NCBI RefSeq assembly: GCF_900683735.1
Contig: NZ_LR215979.1
Location: 1,240,001-1,304,000, forward strand
Reading direction: 5' to 3'
DNA length: 64,000 nt
Origin: Fusobacterium ulcerans ATCC 49185
Lineage (GTDB): Bacteria; Fusobacteriota; Fusobacteriia; Fusobacteriales; Fusobacteriaceae
In this document: piece by piece, positions 54,427 to 62,762 of the stretch
Layout of the letters: the number at the start of each line of letters is the position of its first letter
Numbering within the stretch: the first letter of the stretch is position 1
Notes under the pieces: generated by a model
Told to the model about the DNA's origin: nothing
What the model saw: only the letters and a program-made list of their open reading frames with translations
Databases searched by the model: none
Program-made: the position numbers and the translations under genes

Positions 54427-55686
54427 ATGAATATAATACAAGCATTGCTTGATATGGGTGCAGTAGTTGTTTTGCCAATAATCATTTTTATTTTAGGATT
54501 AATATTTAGATTAAAGCCAAAAGAAGCTTTTAAATCTGGCTTGACTATTGGGATTGGGTTTATAGGAATAAACCTTGTTATAGGAATGATGGTTTCTAAT
54601 CTAGGAACTGCAACACAAAAAATGTCTGAAAACTTTAATCTTAACCTAACTACAATGGATGTAGGGTGGCCTGTTGAAGCAGCTATGTCCTTTGCAACTC
54701 CTCTTGTTGTATGGATATTTATACTTGCAATAGGAATAAATTTTATCATGCTTGCTTTCAATTGGACAAATGTAATGAATGTAGACCTTTGGAATTTCTG
54801 GCATTTTATATTCACAGGTGCATTAGTATATTACAGTACAGGTTCTTTTGTCCTTGCAATGATAGCTTCTGCAATAACTATTGTAATAATTTTAAAACTA
54901 GCAGATTGGGCAGCTCCAATAATAAGTAAATACTTTGGTATGGAAGGGGTAACATTTGCCCATGTTGAAACAATCAACTGGCTCCCTGTTGGATATGCAA
55001 TTAATAAATTAATAGATATGATACCAGTTATTAAAGATATCAAAATAGAATTAAAAGAAAAGGATAATACTGGGTCATTAATGTCTATATTTGGAGACCC
55101 TGCTATAATGGGATTGATATTAGGGGTTATAATCGGGTTTTTAGCAGGGTATGATTGGCAGGCAGTTCTTCTTTTAGGAATAAACCTTGCAGCTGTTTTG
55201 TTCTTAATGCCAAGAATGACTAAACTTTTAATGGAAGGATTAATTCCATTATCAGAGGCAGCTCAGGAGTTTATGAGTGGCAGATTTCCGGGAAGAAAAG
55301 TATATATAGGTCTTGATGGAGCAATAGCAATAGGAGATCCAACAATCATGTCAGTAGGTGTTATGATGGTTCCTATGTCGCTTCTTTTAGCAGTAGTGCT
55401 TCCAGGAAATACAATGCTTCCATTTGCAGATATAGGAATTATTCCAATTTTATTGACATGGGCAATAATTCCAGCAAAAGGTAATATATTCAGGGCATTT
55501 ATTTCTTCTATGATTATAATGTCTTTGATACTTCTTATTGGTTCATCAATGGCTCCTCTTTTAACTAGAGTAGCAGGAGAAGTTGGCTTCAATATACCTA
55601 AAGGTGTAGGAAGTGTATCTTCAGTTGATGCAGGATCGCATATTATTTCATATATCATGTGGAAAGTATTTGGAATATTTAATTAA
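54427..55686 (+). CDS. PTS galactitol-type EIIC permease
   Basis: Membrane channel of the PTS, 419 residues, ~10 hydrophobic segments. Typical gatC parts: LLDMGAVVVLPIIIFILGL at the start, GFIGINLVIGMM near 49, and LDGAIAIGDPTIMSVGVMMVPMS near 297. The substrate may be a polyol or a sugar; neither galactitol-phosphate dehydrogenase nor tagatose kinase is next to it, so galactitol itself is doubtful. Confidence 0.9.
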   Translation: MNIIQALLDMGAVVVLPIIIFILGLIFRLKPKEAFKSGLTIGIGFIGINLVIGMMVSNLGTATQKMSENFNLNLTTMDVGWPVEAAMSFATPLVVWIFILAIGINFIMLAFNWTNVMNVDLWNFWHFIFTGALVYYSTGSFVLAMIASAITIVIILKLADWAAPIISKYFGMEGVTFAHVETINWLPVGYAINKLIDMIPVIKDIKIELKEKDNTGSLMSIFGDPAIMGLILGVIIGFLAGYDWQAVLLLGINLAAVLFLMPRMTKLLMEGLIPLSEAAQEFMSGRFPGRKVYIGLDGAIAIGDPTIMSVGVMMVPMSLLLAVVLPGNTMLPFADIGIIPILLTWAIIPAKGNIFRAFISSMIIMSLILLIGSSMAPLLTRVAGEVGFNIPKGVGSVSSVDAGSHIISYIMWKVFGIFN

Positions 55687-55707
55687 GATAAATATATTAT
55701 AATTGAG

Positions 55708-55741
55708 AAAGTTGATTTGAATTTTTCAGGTCAGCTTTTTT
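55708..55741 (+). terminator. Terminator of the PTS-aldolase operon
   Basis: AAAGTTGA (55708-55715) pairs with TCAGCTTT (55731-55738, one G-U) followed by TTT. Confidence 0.6.
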
Positions 55742-55798
55742 AAATAGTAAATTTTTTAATTCTTTGATGTGTATATACAAAAATGTTTTTTATATGAA

Positions 55799-55850
55799 AA
55801 GAGGCTGTAGAAGTCAGTAAAATAAATTACTCATTCCAACAGCCTTTAAT
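55799..55850 (-). repeat. Dispersed terminator-repeat, copy C (inverted)
   Basis: AGGCTGT (55802-55808) pairs perfectly with ACAGCCT (55839-55845). Core 55814-55831 is the exact reverse complement of 2900-2917. Here it separates the convergent PTS and peptidase genes and can terminate the peptidase transcript. The second part of the element (35-base block) is missing. Confidence 0.7.
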
Positions 55851-55858
55851 TTTTCTTG

Positions 55859-56886
55859 TTATAAATATGCAATCATAAGTCTTACAGTTTCAATAACTCC
55901 ATCAATATGAGTTCTTTCATAATGATGAGAAGCATCGACACTTGGACCAATACATCCACATTTGAAATCAAATCCTTGAAGGACAGCAGCACTTGCATCA
56001 GAGCCATATCTATTATATACATCAACTGTATAGTTAATACCTGCTTCTTCAGCAGCTTTCATCAATCCTTTTCTAACTTCAATATCATAAGGAGTTTTAT
56101 TATCTTTAGCTGCAATACTTACTTTTTTTCATCTCCAAGAGCATCAGCTCCAACTAATCCAATATCTAGAGCTATGAATTCATCAAGATCATCTGGAATT
56201 ATAGATACACCATGACCTATTTCCTCATAGTTAGAAAAATAGATATAAAGATCAGATTTTGGTTTTAGATTATAATCATTAAGAAATTTGATATATCCTA
56301 ATATTTGAGCTACACATAATTTATCATCAAGATATCTAGATTTGATATATCCATTTTCAGTGATTCGAGTACGAGTTTCATAAGAAACAAAATCTCCTAC
56401 CCTAATTCCTAATTTTTCTGTATCTTCTGCTGTATGGACATCTTCATCCAGTCTAACTTCCATAGTTTCAGCAGTTCTAGGCATTTCTCTAGCTACATCT
56501 CCATAAATGTGTACAGAACATTTTGTAGGGAGTAAAGTCCCTTCATATTCTCTTCCATCTAGTGTGTGGATAGTAAGGTTTTCACCTTCTACTCCAGCCC
56601 AAGGACATCCTCCTACATTAATCAATTCCAGTCTTCCATTAGACTTTATTTTTTTTACTACTGCACCTAGAGTATCAAGGTGGGCAGAGATCATTTTTTT
56701 GTAGTTTCTGTTTTCTCCTTCAATGAAAGCAATAATAGCCCTTTTTTTAGTCATTTTGAAAGGAACATTAAGAGTATTAAGTTCTTCTCCTACTCTGTTC
56801 ATAACAGCATCTGTGAATCCAACAGGACTTGGAATACCAAGAAGTTCCACTGTTGTATCTAAGATGTAATCTAAATCAATATTCAT
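55859..56886 (-). pseudogene. M42-family aminopeptidase, frameshifted in an A7 tract
   Basis: Metal-dependent glutamyl/leucyl aminopeptidase of the M42 family. Residues 1-255 (56886-56119) end at a TAA just after an A7 run (T7 at 56123-56129 on the plus strand); the rest continues in another frame (VSIAAKDNKT... to SHHYERTHIDGVIETVRLM). One added A would restore a ~342-residue protein, the usual length. Metal ligands: SAHLDT (His69, Asp71), YLDDK, EEIGHG, LDIG and SHHYERTH (after the shift, so the truncated product lacks its last ligand). RBS AAGGAG. It could be a true break, a phase-variable tract or a sequencing error. Confidence 0.85.
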
Positions 56887-56922
56887 TTGAAATCACTCCT
56901 TAAATGTATTGTTAAAATTTTA

Positions 56923-58449
56923 TTATTTTACTTCTACTACGTCTAGGTTATATAAATTATGCATTGTAGTTGGATCATATTTAAATCCTTTTATTCTTTT
57001 ATTGATTCCGATATTTTCATTTTTATATAGAAGAACGATTAATGGAGATTCTTCTTGTAATATCATTTGAGCATTTTTGTAATGAGCTTTTCTTACTTCA
57101 GGGTCAGAAGTTGCACGGGCAATTTCTACTTCTTTGTCAAATTCTTTGTTAGTATAGAAAGCTCTGTTTCCAGCTCCACCATGTGAACTACTGTGAAGAA
57201 GGGGATAAAGAACGATATCAGCATCAGAAGTTCCAGATACCCATCCACCTATGAAAGCAGTATGTTCACCTTGAGCAGTTCTTTGCAGATAAGCTCCCCA
57301 TTCAAGAGTTTCTATTTCCATATCTATTCCAACTTCTTTGAAGTTAGCCTGAACTATTTGAGCAAGCTGTAATCTTATAGCATTATCATTTACATATAGC
57401 TTGAAGTTTGGATTAGTAACACCAGATTTTTTTATAAGCTCTTTAGCTTTTTCAGGATTATATTCAAATCCAGGAACTTCACTTGAATACCCAAAAACAT
57501 TTGGGTTAACTATAGTAGTAGCTGGTTTAGCTTTTCCCATAAATACTGAATCAGCCATACTTTGTTTATCAAGTGCATAGTTAAGAGCAACTCTAAAGTC
57601 TTTGTTATTGAAAGGAGCTTTAGTAGTATTTAAAGTCATATATTCAGTTGAAGTAGTTGGAGCAGAGATAAGCTCAAGATTTTTATTTTTTTCAATAACA
57701 CCAGTGTCTACAGGAGCTACTGAATAAGCAATATCTATTTCTCCAGTTTCTAAAGCTGCAAGTCTGCTGCTATTTTCAGTGATAGCTCTTATTATAAGCT
57801 TATCTATTTTAGGTCTTCCTTCAAAATAATCATCAAAAGCTACAAATTCAATTTTTTCTCCATCTCCCCAGCTTACAAATTTGTAAGGTCCAGTTCCCAT
57901 AGGTTCAGTAGCAATCATATCATTCTTAGCTTTTGTATCTTTTTCATTTAGTATAGCTGTCAATGGATGAGCCAGACTAAATAGTAAAGGTGCAGAACTA
58001 TTTTTTAGTGTAAGTTTAATAGTTGAGTCATCAAGGATATCTATTTTATCAATAATTTCAATCATGATTCTACTGGCAGGTTTTTCAAGCATTCTGTTAA
58101 GGCTGAAAACAACGTCATTCACAGTCATTGTATCTCCATTATGGAATTTTACATTTTTCTTGATTTTGATAATAAGTTCAGTAGGAGAAGCATACTCATA
58201 AGATTCAGCAAGCTCAGGGACTACATTTCCGTTATCATCAATTCTTAAAAGAGTATTGAAAATTTGCTCTGTTACAGCAAGAGCTGGGATTTCATTATAC
58301 ATATTAGGATCTAGACTTTTAGGCTTTGAACCTTGTGAAACTACTACCACTTTTTCTTTTGGGGCATCTGTTTTCTTTTCTCCATCTTTAGATGAACATC
58401 CAAAAATAAAGAGAGCTAAACTTAAAATTGTAATTATTTTTTTCTTCAT
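56923..58449 (-). CDS. Peptide/nickel-type ABC transporter substrate-binding lipoprotein (DppA/OppA family)
   Basis: Lipid-anchored SBP of 508 residues. Signal peptide with lipobox IFGC (Cys18). SBP_bac_5 signatures: SLDPNMYNEIPALAVTEQIFNTLLRID near 43-70, VPELAESYEY, VKFHNGDTMTVNDVVFS near 105-121, and MGTGPYKFVSW near 190. No permease or ATPase genes are near, so it is an orphan SBP. The M42 peptidase gene follows by 36 bases, suggesting peptide capture and degradation. RBS GGAGGAAA. Confidence 0.92.
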   Translation of the reverse strand: MKKKIITILSLALFIFGCSSKDGEKKTDAPKEKVVVVSQGSKPKSLDPNMYNEIPALAVTEQIFNTLLRIDDNGNVVPELAESYEYASPTELIIKIKKNVKFHNGDTMTVNDVVFSLNRMLEKPASRIMIEIIDKIDILDDSTIKLTLKNSSAPLLFSLAHPLTAILNEKDTKAKNDMIATEPMGTGPYKFVSWGDGEKIEFVAFDDYFEGRPKIDKLIIRAITENSSRLAALETGEIDIAYSVAPVDTGVIEKNKNLELISAPTTSTEYMTLNTTKAPFNNKDFRVALNYALDKQSMADSVFMGKAKPATTIVNPNVFGYSSEVPGFEYNPEKAKELIKKSGVTNPNFKLYVNDNAIRLQLAQIVQANFKEVGIDMEIETLEWGAYLQRTAQGEHTAFIGGWVSGTSDADIVLYPLLHSSSHGGAGNRAFYTNKEFDKEVEIARATSDPEVRKAHYKNAQMILQEESPLIVLLYKNENIGINKRIKGFKYDPTTMHNLYNLDVVEVK

Positions 58450-58702
58450 TTTTTTCCTCCTCCGTATTTATATATAGGTGTTACAACGTGAATTTGTTAG
58501 TATATATTACTCCTTTAACCAGCTTTTTAAAAATATATAGAATATATGCTTAGAAGTAAAAAATTATCTTCTTAAAATTTTAAATAATATAGTAATGGAG
58601 TATACTTAAAAACAAAACATTTTAAATTTAAACACGTGTTCAATGTTTTTATCTGAGGGAAACTATATGTAATACTTTATAAAAAATATTAATAAATAAA
58701 AA
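58450..58702. other. Non-coding region between the peptide-binding gene and the CmpB-type gene
   Basis: Highly AT-rich, holding presumably the promoter of the peptide-binding gene. No convincing -35/-10 pair or gene is seen; the CACGTG palindrome near 58633 is the only notable motif. Confidence 0.35.
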
Positions 58703-58742
58703 AGATGATCAGAAAGCTAAAACTTAGCTCTCCAACCATCTC
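58703..58742 (-). terminator. Terminator of the CmpB-type gene
   Basis: AGATG...AGCTAA pairs with TTAGCT...CATCT (18-base arms with three mismatches or G-U), followed on the minus strand by TTTTTT. Confidence 0.7.
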
Positions 58743-58749
58743 TGAATTA

Positions 58750-59493
58750 TTATTTTAAATTGTTTTTCATATTATCAAGAGATTTTTCATGATGATTTGA
58801 CTTCATACTAGGAAAAGCTTTCAACATACGTTTTTGATCCCAGTCTAGTTTTTTTACCAAATCCTCTTTTTCTTTATTCAATTCCTGTATTTTTTTATCA
58901 GTAGCCAAAAAGTCAGTAGTTAATTTACTTCCAATATCATTTGAAAAGTCATGTATATCTACAGCTATTTTATCAATTCTATCCAATCTTGAATTTAATT
59001 TTAAGACTGTTCTTACAGAAGCTGCTAAATCTATAGCCATCATTATTATCATTATACCTAATAAAATTTTACCAATAAAATGTGGTATCCATTTTACAAA
59101 ATCATTAACTATTGGATGGATAATATCCACAACCATGATACATGCTATTCCCCACATAAGAGAAAATTTAAGACATATATATCCACCAATATTAAAGGGG
59201 ACATTTGAATAATCCCACCATCTATAATGAAATATTTTTTCCAGAGCAAATCCAGTTGTCAATTCTAATATAGAAGTAAGAATAACAGAAGCTACATAGA
59301 GTACCAACATATTTTTTCTTAAAGGGAAAACAAATAGAAGAATAATTACAACTCCCACACCATATATAGGACAGTAAGGGCCATTTAAAAATCCCCTATT
59401 AATAAACCTCCCTGTATTCAAAGCTGCATAGCATACTTCCAGACACCATCCTAAAAAAGAGTAGATAAAAAAATAGTAAAGATATTTATACAT
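58750..59493 (-). CDS. CmpB-type membrane protein (putative ABC-transporter-like permease, PF06541)
   Basis: 247 residues: four to five membrane segments in residues 1-160 with the family pattern FLGWCLEVCYA (near 14), RGFLNGPYCPIYGVG (near 33) and WWDYSNVPFNIGGYICLKFSLMWG (near 92), then a cytoplasmic coiled coil (180-247). The family name refers to ABC transporters, but no ATPase is nearby and function is not known. Confidence 0.85.
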   Translation of the reverse strand: MYKYLYYFFIYSFLGWCLEVCYAALNTGRFINRGFLNGPYCPIYGVGVVIILLFVFPLRKNMLVLYVASVILTSILELTTGFALEKIFHYRWWDYSNVPFNIGGYICLKFSLMWGIACIMVVDIIHPIVNDFVKWIPHFIGKILLGIMIIMMAIDLAASVRTVLKLNSRLDRIDKIAVDIHDFSNDIGSKLTTDFLATDKKIQELNKEKEDLVKKLDWDQKRMLKAFPSMKSNHHEKSLDNMKNNLK

Positions 59494-59570
59494 ACTTATT
59501 TCCTCCTCAATAAAATCTTATATAAGAGTTCTACTGATAAAGTAATGTTTTTCTTTTTAAAAATAAAGAA

Positions 59571-59600
59571 AAACTCAAGAAATAAAATTTTCTTGAGTTT
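59571..59600 (-). terminator. Terminator of the TSCPD gene
   Basis: AAACTCAAGAA (59571-59581) pairs with TTCTTGAGTTT (59590-59600); T-rich tail on the minus strand. Confidence 0.85.
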
Positions 59601-59609
59601 CTTTTAAGT

Positions 59610-59852
59610 TTATTTAATTTTTTTTAATATTTTTGCAAGTTGATCAGGACAAGAAGTTCCTTTACCTTTACAATCTATTCCATCTAATCTTTTGATAACC
59701 TCATCTTTAGTCATTCCTAAAATAAGATTTTGAAGTCCATGAGTATTTCCATCACATCCTCCTACAAATTCTATTTCAGTGATGATTCCATCTCCATCTA
59801 CAGTAACACCTATCTGTCTTGCACAAGTTTTCTCAGTTGAATAATAATGCAT
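59610..59852 (-). CDS. TSCPD-domain protein
   Basis: 80 residues. Four cysteines in the family layout: KTCARQIGV, GGCDGNTHGL, GIDCKGKGTSCPDQLA. TSCPD domains also occur at the C-terminus of some ribonucleotide reductases; alone, function is unknown, metal binding is likely. RBS GGAGGG before the ATG. Confidence 0.85.
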   Translation of the reverse strand: MHYYSTEKTCARQIGVTVDGDGIITEIEFVGGCDGNTHGLQNLILGMTKDEVIKRLDGIDCKGKGTSCPDQLAKILKKIK

Positions 59853-60104
59853 TTTCCCTCCTTAAATCTTTCTACGAATTAATTTACATAACATTATACA
59901 AAATAAATGAAAAATTGTAAATAGTCCTCTTATAACTATTGTATATATAAATTATATAATTTATTTTTTCTGGAATAAAAAAATAATTTGGGATACAATG
60001 GTAAATATTTAAAGAAAGATTTAAGAAAATATAAAAAAAATAAAAGGAAATCTCTATCTTTTGTACTAATATTAATTAAAGTAATTTATTGGAGGTTAAA
60101 AAAT

Positions 60105-60590
60105 ATGTTTAAAAAATTTTTACTAGTTCTTGCAACTTTTTCAATAGTAGGATGCAGTTTGAGTGAAGTTGATATTTCTAAAAAACAGAAAAGAAGCGGA
60201 ATAGTATATATAGTAAACGAAGAAAAGCCTTATTCTGGAGTTATTACAGGAAAATATGAAAATGGGCAATTAAAAATTAAAGAAACTTTCAAAGATGGAA
60301 AATATAATGGAGAACAATTTACATACTATGAAAATGGACAGATACAATCAAAGGCTACTTTCGAAAACGGTGTAGCTGTTGGAACTTTTTATGAATATTA
60401 TAAAAATGGTGCAGTTGCCTATACAGGAAACTTTCTTAATGGAAAAAGAGAAGGGGACTGGAACAGATATACAAGTGAAAAGGAACTTATCCTTACTGAA
60501 ATATACAAAGATGGAGAGCTTGTAGATGTTAAACAATATTTAGTAGATACAGATAAATTGAAAGATAAAATAAAAGATTTTTTTAACTAA
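60105..60590 (+). CDS. MORN_2 / YwqK-type repeat lipoprotein (short paralogue)
   Basis: 161 residues from ATG 60105, chosen because GGAGG is in front and a lipoprotein signal peptide (lipobox IVGC, Cys17) follows; the longer frame from 59988 has no RBS. About four MORN_2 repeats (KYENGQLKIKETFKDGKYNG and the like). The mature N-terminus (EVDISKKQ..GIVYI.NEEKP) is the same as in the 1863-2876 protein, so the two arose by duplication and differ in repeat number. Confidence 0.88.
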   Translation: MFKKFLLVLATFSIVGCSLSEVDISKKQKRSGIVYIVNEEKPYSGVITGKYENGQLKIKETFKDGKYNGEQFTYYENGQIQSKATFENGVAVGTFYEYYKNGAVAYTGNFLNGKREGDWNRYTSEKELILTEIYKDGELVDVKQYLVDTDKLKDKIKDFFN

Positions 60591-60617
60591 AAATATATGA
60601 TTTAAGGAGGAATTTAA

Positions 60618-60902
60618 ATGGAAATTTTAAGAAAAATATCAGATAAAAGCGGTGAATTTTATATTGAGAAAGATGGAAAAAGAGTTGCAGAAATGACTTT
60701 TGTTTTTGCTGGAAAAGATATACTGATAGCAGATCACACTTGGGTGGACGACAGCCAAAAAGGGTTAGGTCTTGGAAAAGAAATGTTTGACCAGCTTGTA
60801 AGTTATGCCAGAGAACATTCAATCAAAATACTTGCTACTTGTCCATATGTTCTTCACGAATTAAAAAAACATAGAGAAGAATTACTAGACGTTATTAAAT
60901 AG
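60618..60902 (+). CDS. Small GNAT-type acetyltransferase (YjdJ-like, PF14542)
   Basis: 94 residues. HTWVDDSQKGLGLGKEMFDQLVSYAREHSIKILATCPYV is the full signature of this short GNAT group, with the pyrophosphate loop QKGLGLGK near 47. RBS AAGGAGG. 27 bases after the MORN_2 lipoprotein gene, so likely same transcript. Confidence 0.88.
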   Translation: MEILRKISDKSGEFYIEKDGKRVAEMTFVFAGKDILIADHTWVDDSQKGLGLGKEMFDQLVSYAREHSIKILATCPYVLHELKKHREELLDVIK

Positions 60903-61184
60903 AAATAATTAATATAGAAGTGTAAGCAAACAGAAATATTTAAATAAAGATAAATAGATAAAATTATTCTGGTATAAACATTAAAAAAATTAGTTTTTTA
61001 TAAAATTTTTATGTACAAATAAAAATAAAAATGATACTGTTTTTTTGGTATTTTATTTTATTAAGAAATTAAAATTCAATAAATTTTAAAAAATAAAAAA
61101 TATTTTAAAAATTTTACTTGATTTTTTTTTAATTTAGGTTTATACTCGACATAACAATAAATTTTATTAAAGAGGAGGAAGAAT
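60903..61184. other. Non-coding, extremely AT-rich region
   Basis: No gene or clear hairpin; ends with the promoter of the 47-residue protein. Confidence 0.4.
61118..61146 (+). promoter_or_regulatory. Promoter of the 47-residue membrane protein gene
   Basis: TTGATT (61118-61123), 17 bp, TATACT (61141-61146); transcription would start near 61153. Confidence 0.65.
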
Positions 61185-61328
61185 ATGTTCATACTTAGCA
61201 TAATATCATTCGTCATATACATGATACTACTCATACACATAGTGAGTAAAATTTTATATGCAAATGATTTTGTTAAGGTTAACAAACAATATTCTGAATC
61301 TTTAAACTATATTTATATAAAACAATAA
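61185..61328 (+). CDS. 47-residue single-pass membrane protein, unknown
   Basis: ATG 61185 follows GAGGAGGAAGA, a strong RBS. Residues 1-25 (MFILSIISFVIYMILLIHIV then SKILY) form one hydrophobic helix, the rest is a short polar tail. It has its own promoter (61118) and terminator (61394), so it is a monocistronic ~260-base RNA. Too short to place in a family; small toxin, transporter subunit or regulator of a membrane protein are all possible. Confidence 0.65.
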   Translation: MFILSIISFVIYMILLIHIVSKILYANDFVKVNKQYSESLNYIYIKQ

Positions 61329-61393
61329 AGTGGTTTGATTGATTAAATTATTTCTTTGATGTATCTTTTATCAAAGGACAGAATAGATACTTT

Positions 61394-61418
61394 GCAGCCT
61401 AACAAGGCTGCTTTTTTT
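61394..61418 (+). terminator. Perfect Rho-independent terminator
   Basis: GCAGCCT (61394-61400) and AGGCTGC (61405-61411), 4-base loop, seven T. It ends the small membrane protein transcript. Confidence 0.92.
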
Positions 61419-61488
61419 TAATCAATTAATTTGTACGTCTACAACAAACAAAATAACTATTTTATTAGTCGGTGTACACAATTTAGTT

Positions 61489-61494
61489 TATAAT
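61489..61494 (+). promoter_or_regulatory. Candidate -10 of livJ, with GTGTACAC palindrome upstream
   Basis: TATAAT (61489-61494), 37 bases before livJ. The perfect palindrome GTGTACAC (61472-61479) lies between -35 and -10 and could be an operator. Confidence 0.4.
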
Positions 61495-61530
61495 TAAAAT
61501 AAAAATAAAGAAATTAAGGGGGAAACAATT

Positions 61531-62691
61531 ATGAAAAAATTTACCACAGTTTTATTAGGACTTTCGTTGTTATTAACATCATGCGGAGGAAACAGTGAAA
61601 AACCAGCAGCCACTGCTGAAAAAAAAGAACCTGAAGTTATCAAAATAGGTGGACTAGCACCACTTACAGGTGGACTTGCCATTTATGGTATTACTGCATC
61701 AAATGCAAGTAAACTGGCTTTTGAAGAAATCAATGCCAATGGAGGAATTCTAGGAAAAAAAGTAGAATTTATTGTTTATGATGAAAAAGGAGATTCTACT
61801 GAAGCAGTTACTGCATATAATAGATTAGTTGATGATGGAGTTGTAGCTCTTATTGGAGATATTACATCTAAGCCAACTTTAGCAGTTGCAGAAATTGCTG
61901 CCCAAGATAATATGCCTATGATTACACCTACTGGAACTCAATATAATATCACTGAAGCAGGACCAAATGTATTCCGTGTATGCTTTACTGACCCATATCA
62001 AGGAGTTGTTTTAGCAAACTTTGCACAACAAAAACTTAATGCAAAAACTGCTGCTATTCTAGTAAATAACTCAAGTGATTATTCTGATGGAATTGCTAAA
62101 TCATTTGCTGAAGAAGCTGAAAAACTTGGAATTACCATTGTAGGTAAAGAAGGATATGCAGATGGGGATAAAGATTTTAAAGCTCAATTAACAAAAATCG
62201 CTCCAACTAACCCTGATGTTTTAGTTGTACCAGAATATTATGAACAAGCAGCTTTGATTGCAACTCAAGCAAGAGAAGTTGGAATCAAATCTACTTTCAT
62301 TGGACCAGATGGATGGGATGGAATTGCTAAAGCACTAGATAAATCAGCTTATGGTGCTATTGAAAACAGTTATTTCACAAATCACTATTCAACACAGGAC
62401 ACTTCTGAAAAAGTACAAAACTTTATTAAATCTTATAAAGCTAAATACAATGAGGATCCATCTGCTTTCTCTGCTTTAGGATATGACGCTGCTTATATTG
62501 TAAAAGCATCTATTGAAAAAGCTGGTTCTACAGATAAAAAAGCTGTTGTTGAAGCAATGAAAAATATAAATTATGATGGTGTAACTGGACAACTTACTTT
62601 TGATGCAAAAAATAACCCAGTAAAAGCTGTAACTATTATCAAAGTTGTAGATGGAAACTATACATTTGATTCAGTTATTCAGCCTAAATAG
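61531..62691 (+). CDS. livJ: Branched-chain amino acid ABC transporter substrate-binding lipoprotein
   Basis: Captures Leu/Ile/Val (or a related amino acid) outside the inner membrane. 386 residues, signal peptide with lipobox LTSC (Cys18). Type I periplasmic fold: IKIGGLAPLTGGLAIYG near 38, GGILGKKVEFIVYDEKGD near 72, ITPTGTQYNITEAGPNVFRVCFTDPYQG near 130-158. Codon use is richer in GCT/ATC than its neighbours, fitting high expression. Terminator between it and livH allows much more SBP than permease. Confidence 0.94.
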   Translation: MKKFTTVLLGLSLLLTSCGGNSEKPAATAEKKEPEVIKIGGLAPLTGGLAIYGITASNASKLAFEEINANGGILGKKVEFIVYDEKGDSTEAVTAYNRLVDDGVVALIGDITSKPTLAVAEIAAQDNMPMITPTGTQYNITEAGPNVFRVCFTDPYQGVVLANFAQQKLNAKTAAILVNNSSDYSDGIAKSFAEEAEKLGITIVGKEGYADGDKDFKAQLTKIAPTNPDVLVVPEYYEQAALIATQAREVGIKSTFIGPDGWDGIAKALDKSAYGAIENSYFTNHYSTQDTSEKVQNFIKSYKAKYNEDPSAFSALGYDAAYIVKASIEKAGSTDKKAVVEAMKNINYDGVTGQLTFDAKNNPVKAVTIIKVVDGNYTFDSVIQPK

Positions 62692-62701
62692 TTAAAGACA
62701 T

Positions 62702-62733
62702 GAACCATCTCTCCCTGAGGGATGGTTCTCTTT
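62702..62733 (+). terminator. Attenuating terminator between livJ and livH
   Basis: GAACCATC (62702-62709) pairs with GATGGTTC (62721-62728), followed by TCTTT. The T run is short, so read-through to livH is likely. Confidence 0.7.
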
Positions 62734-62762
62734 AAAAAATAATACATGAAAGGAGATTATAA

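Noticed and set aside
54306-54815. Minus-strand frame across EIIB/EIIC genes (also 55263-55658)
   Set aside because: Antisense shadow of hydrophobic EIIC codons; no RBS, and the plus-strand genes are certain.
59988-60104. Longer start for the short MORN_2 lipoprotein
   Set aside because: No RBS at 59988 and it would bury the lipoprotein signal peptide; ATG 60105 with GGAGG is clearly better.
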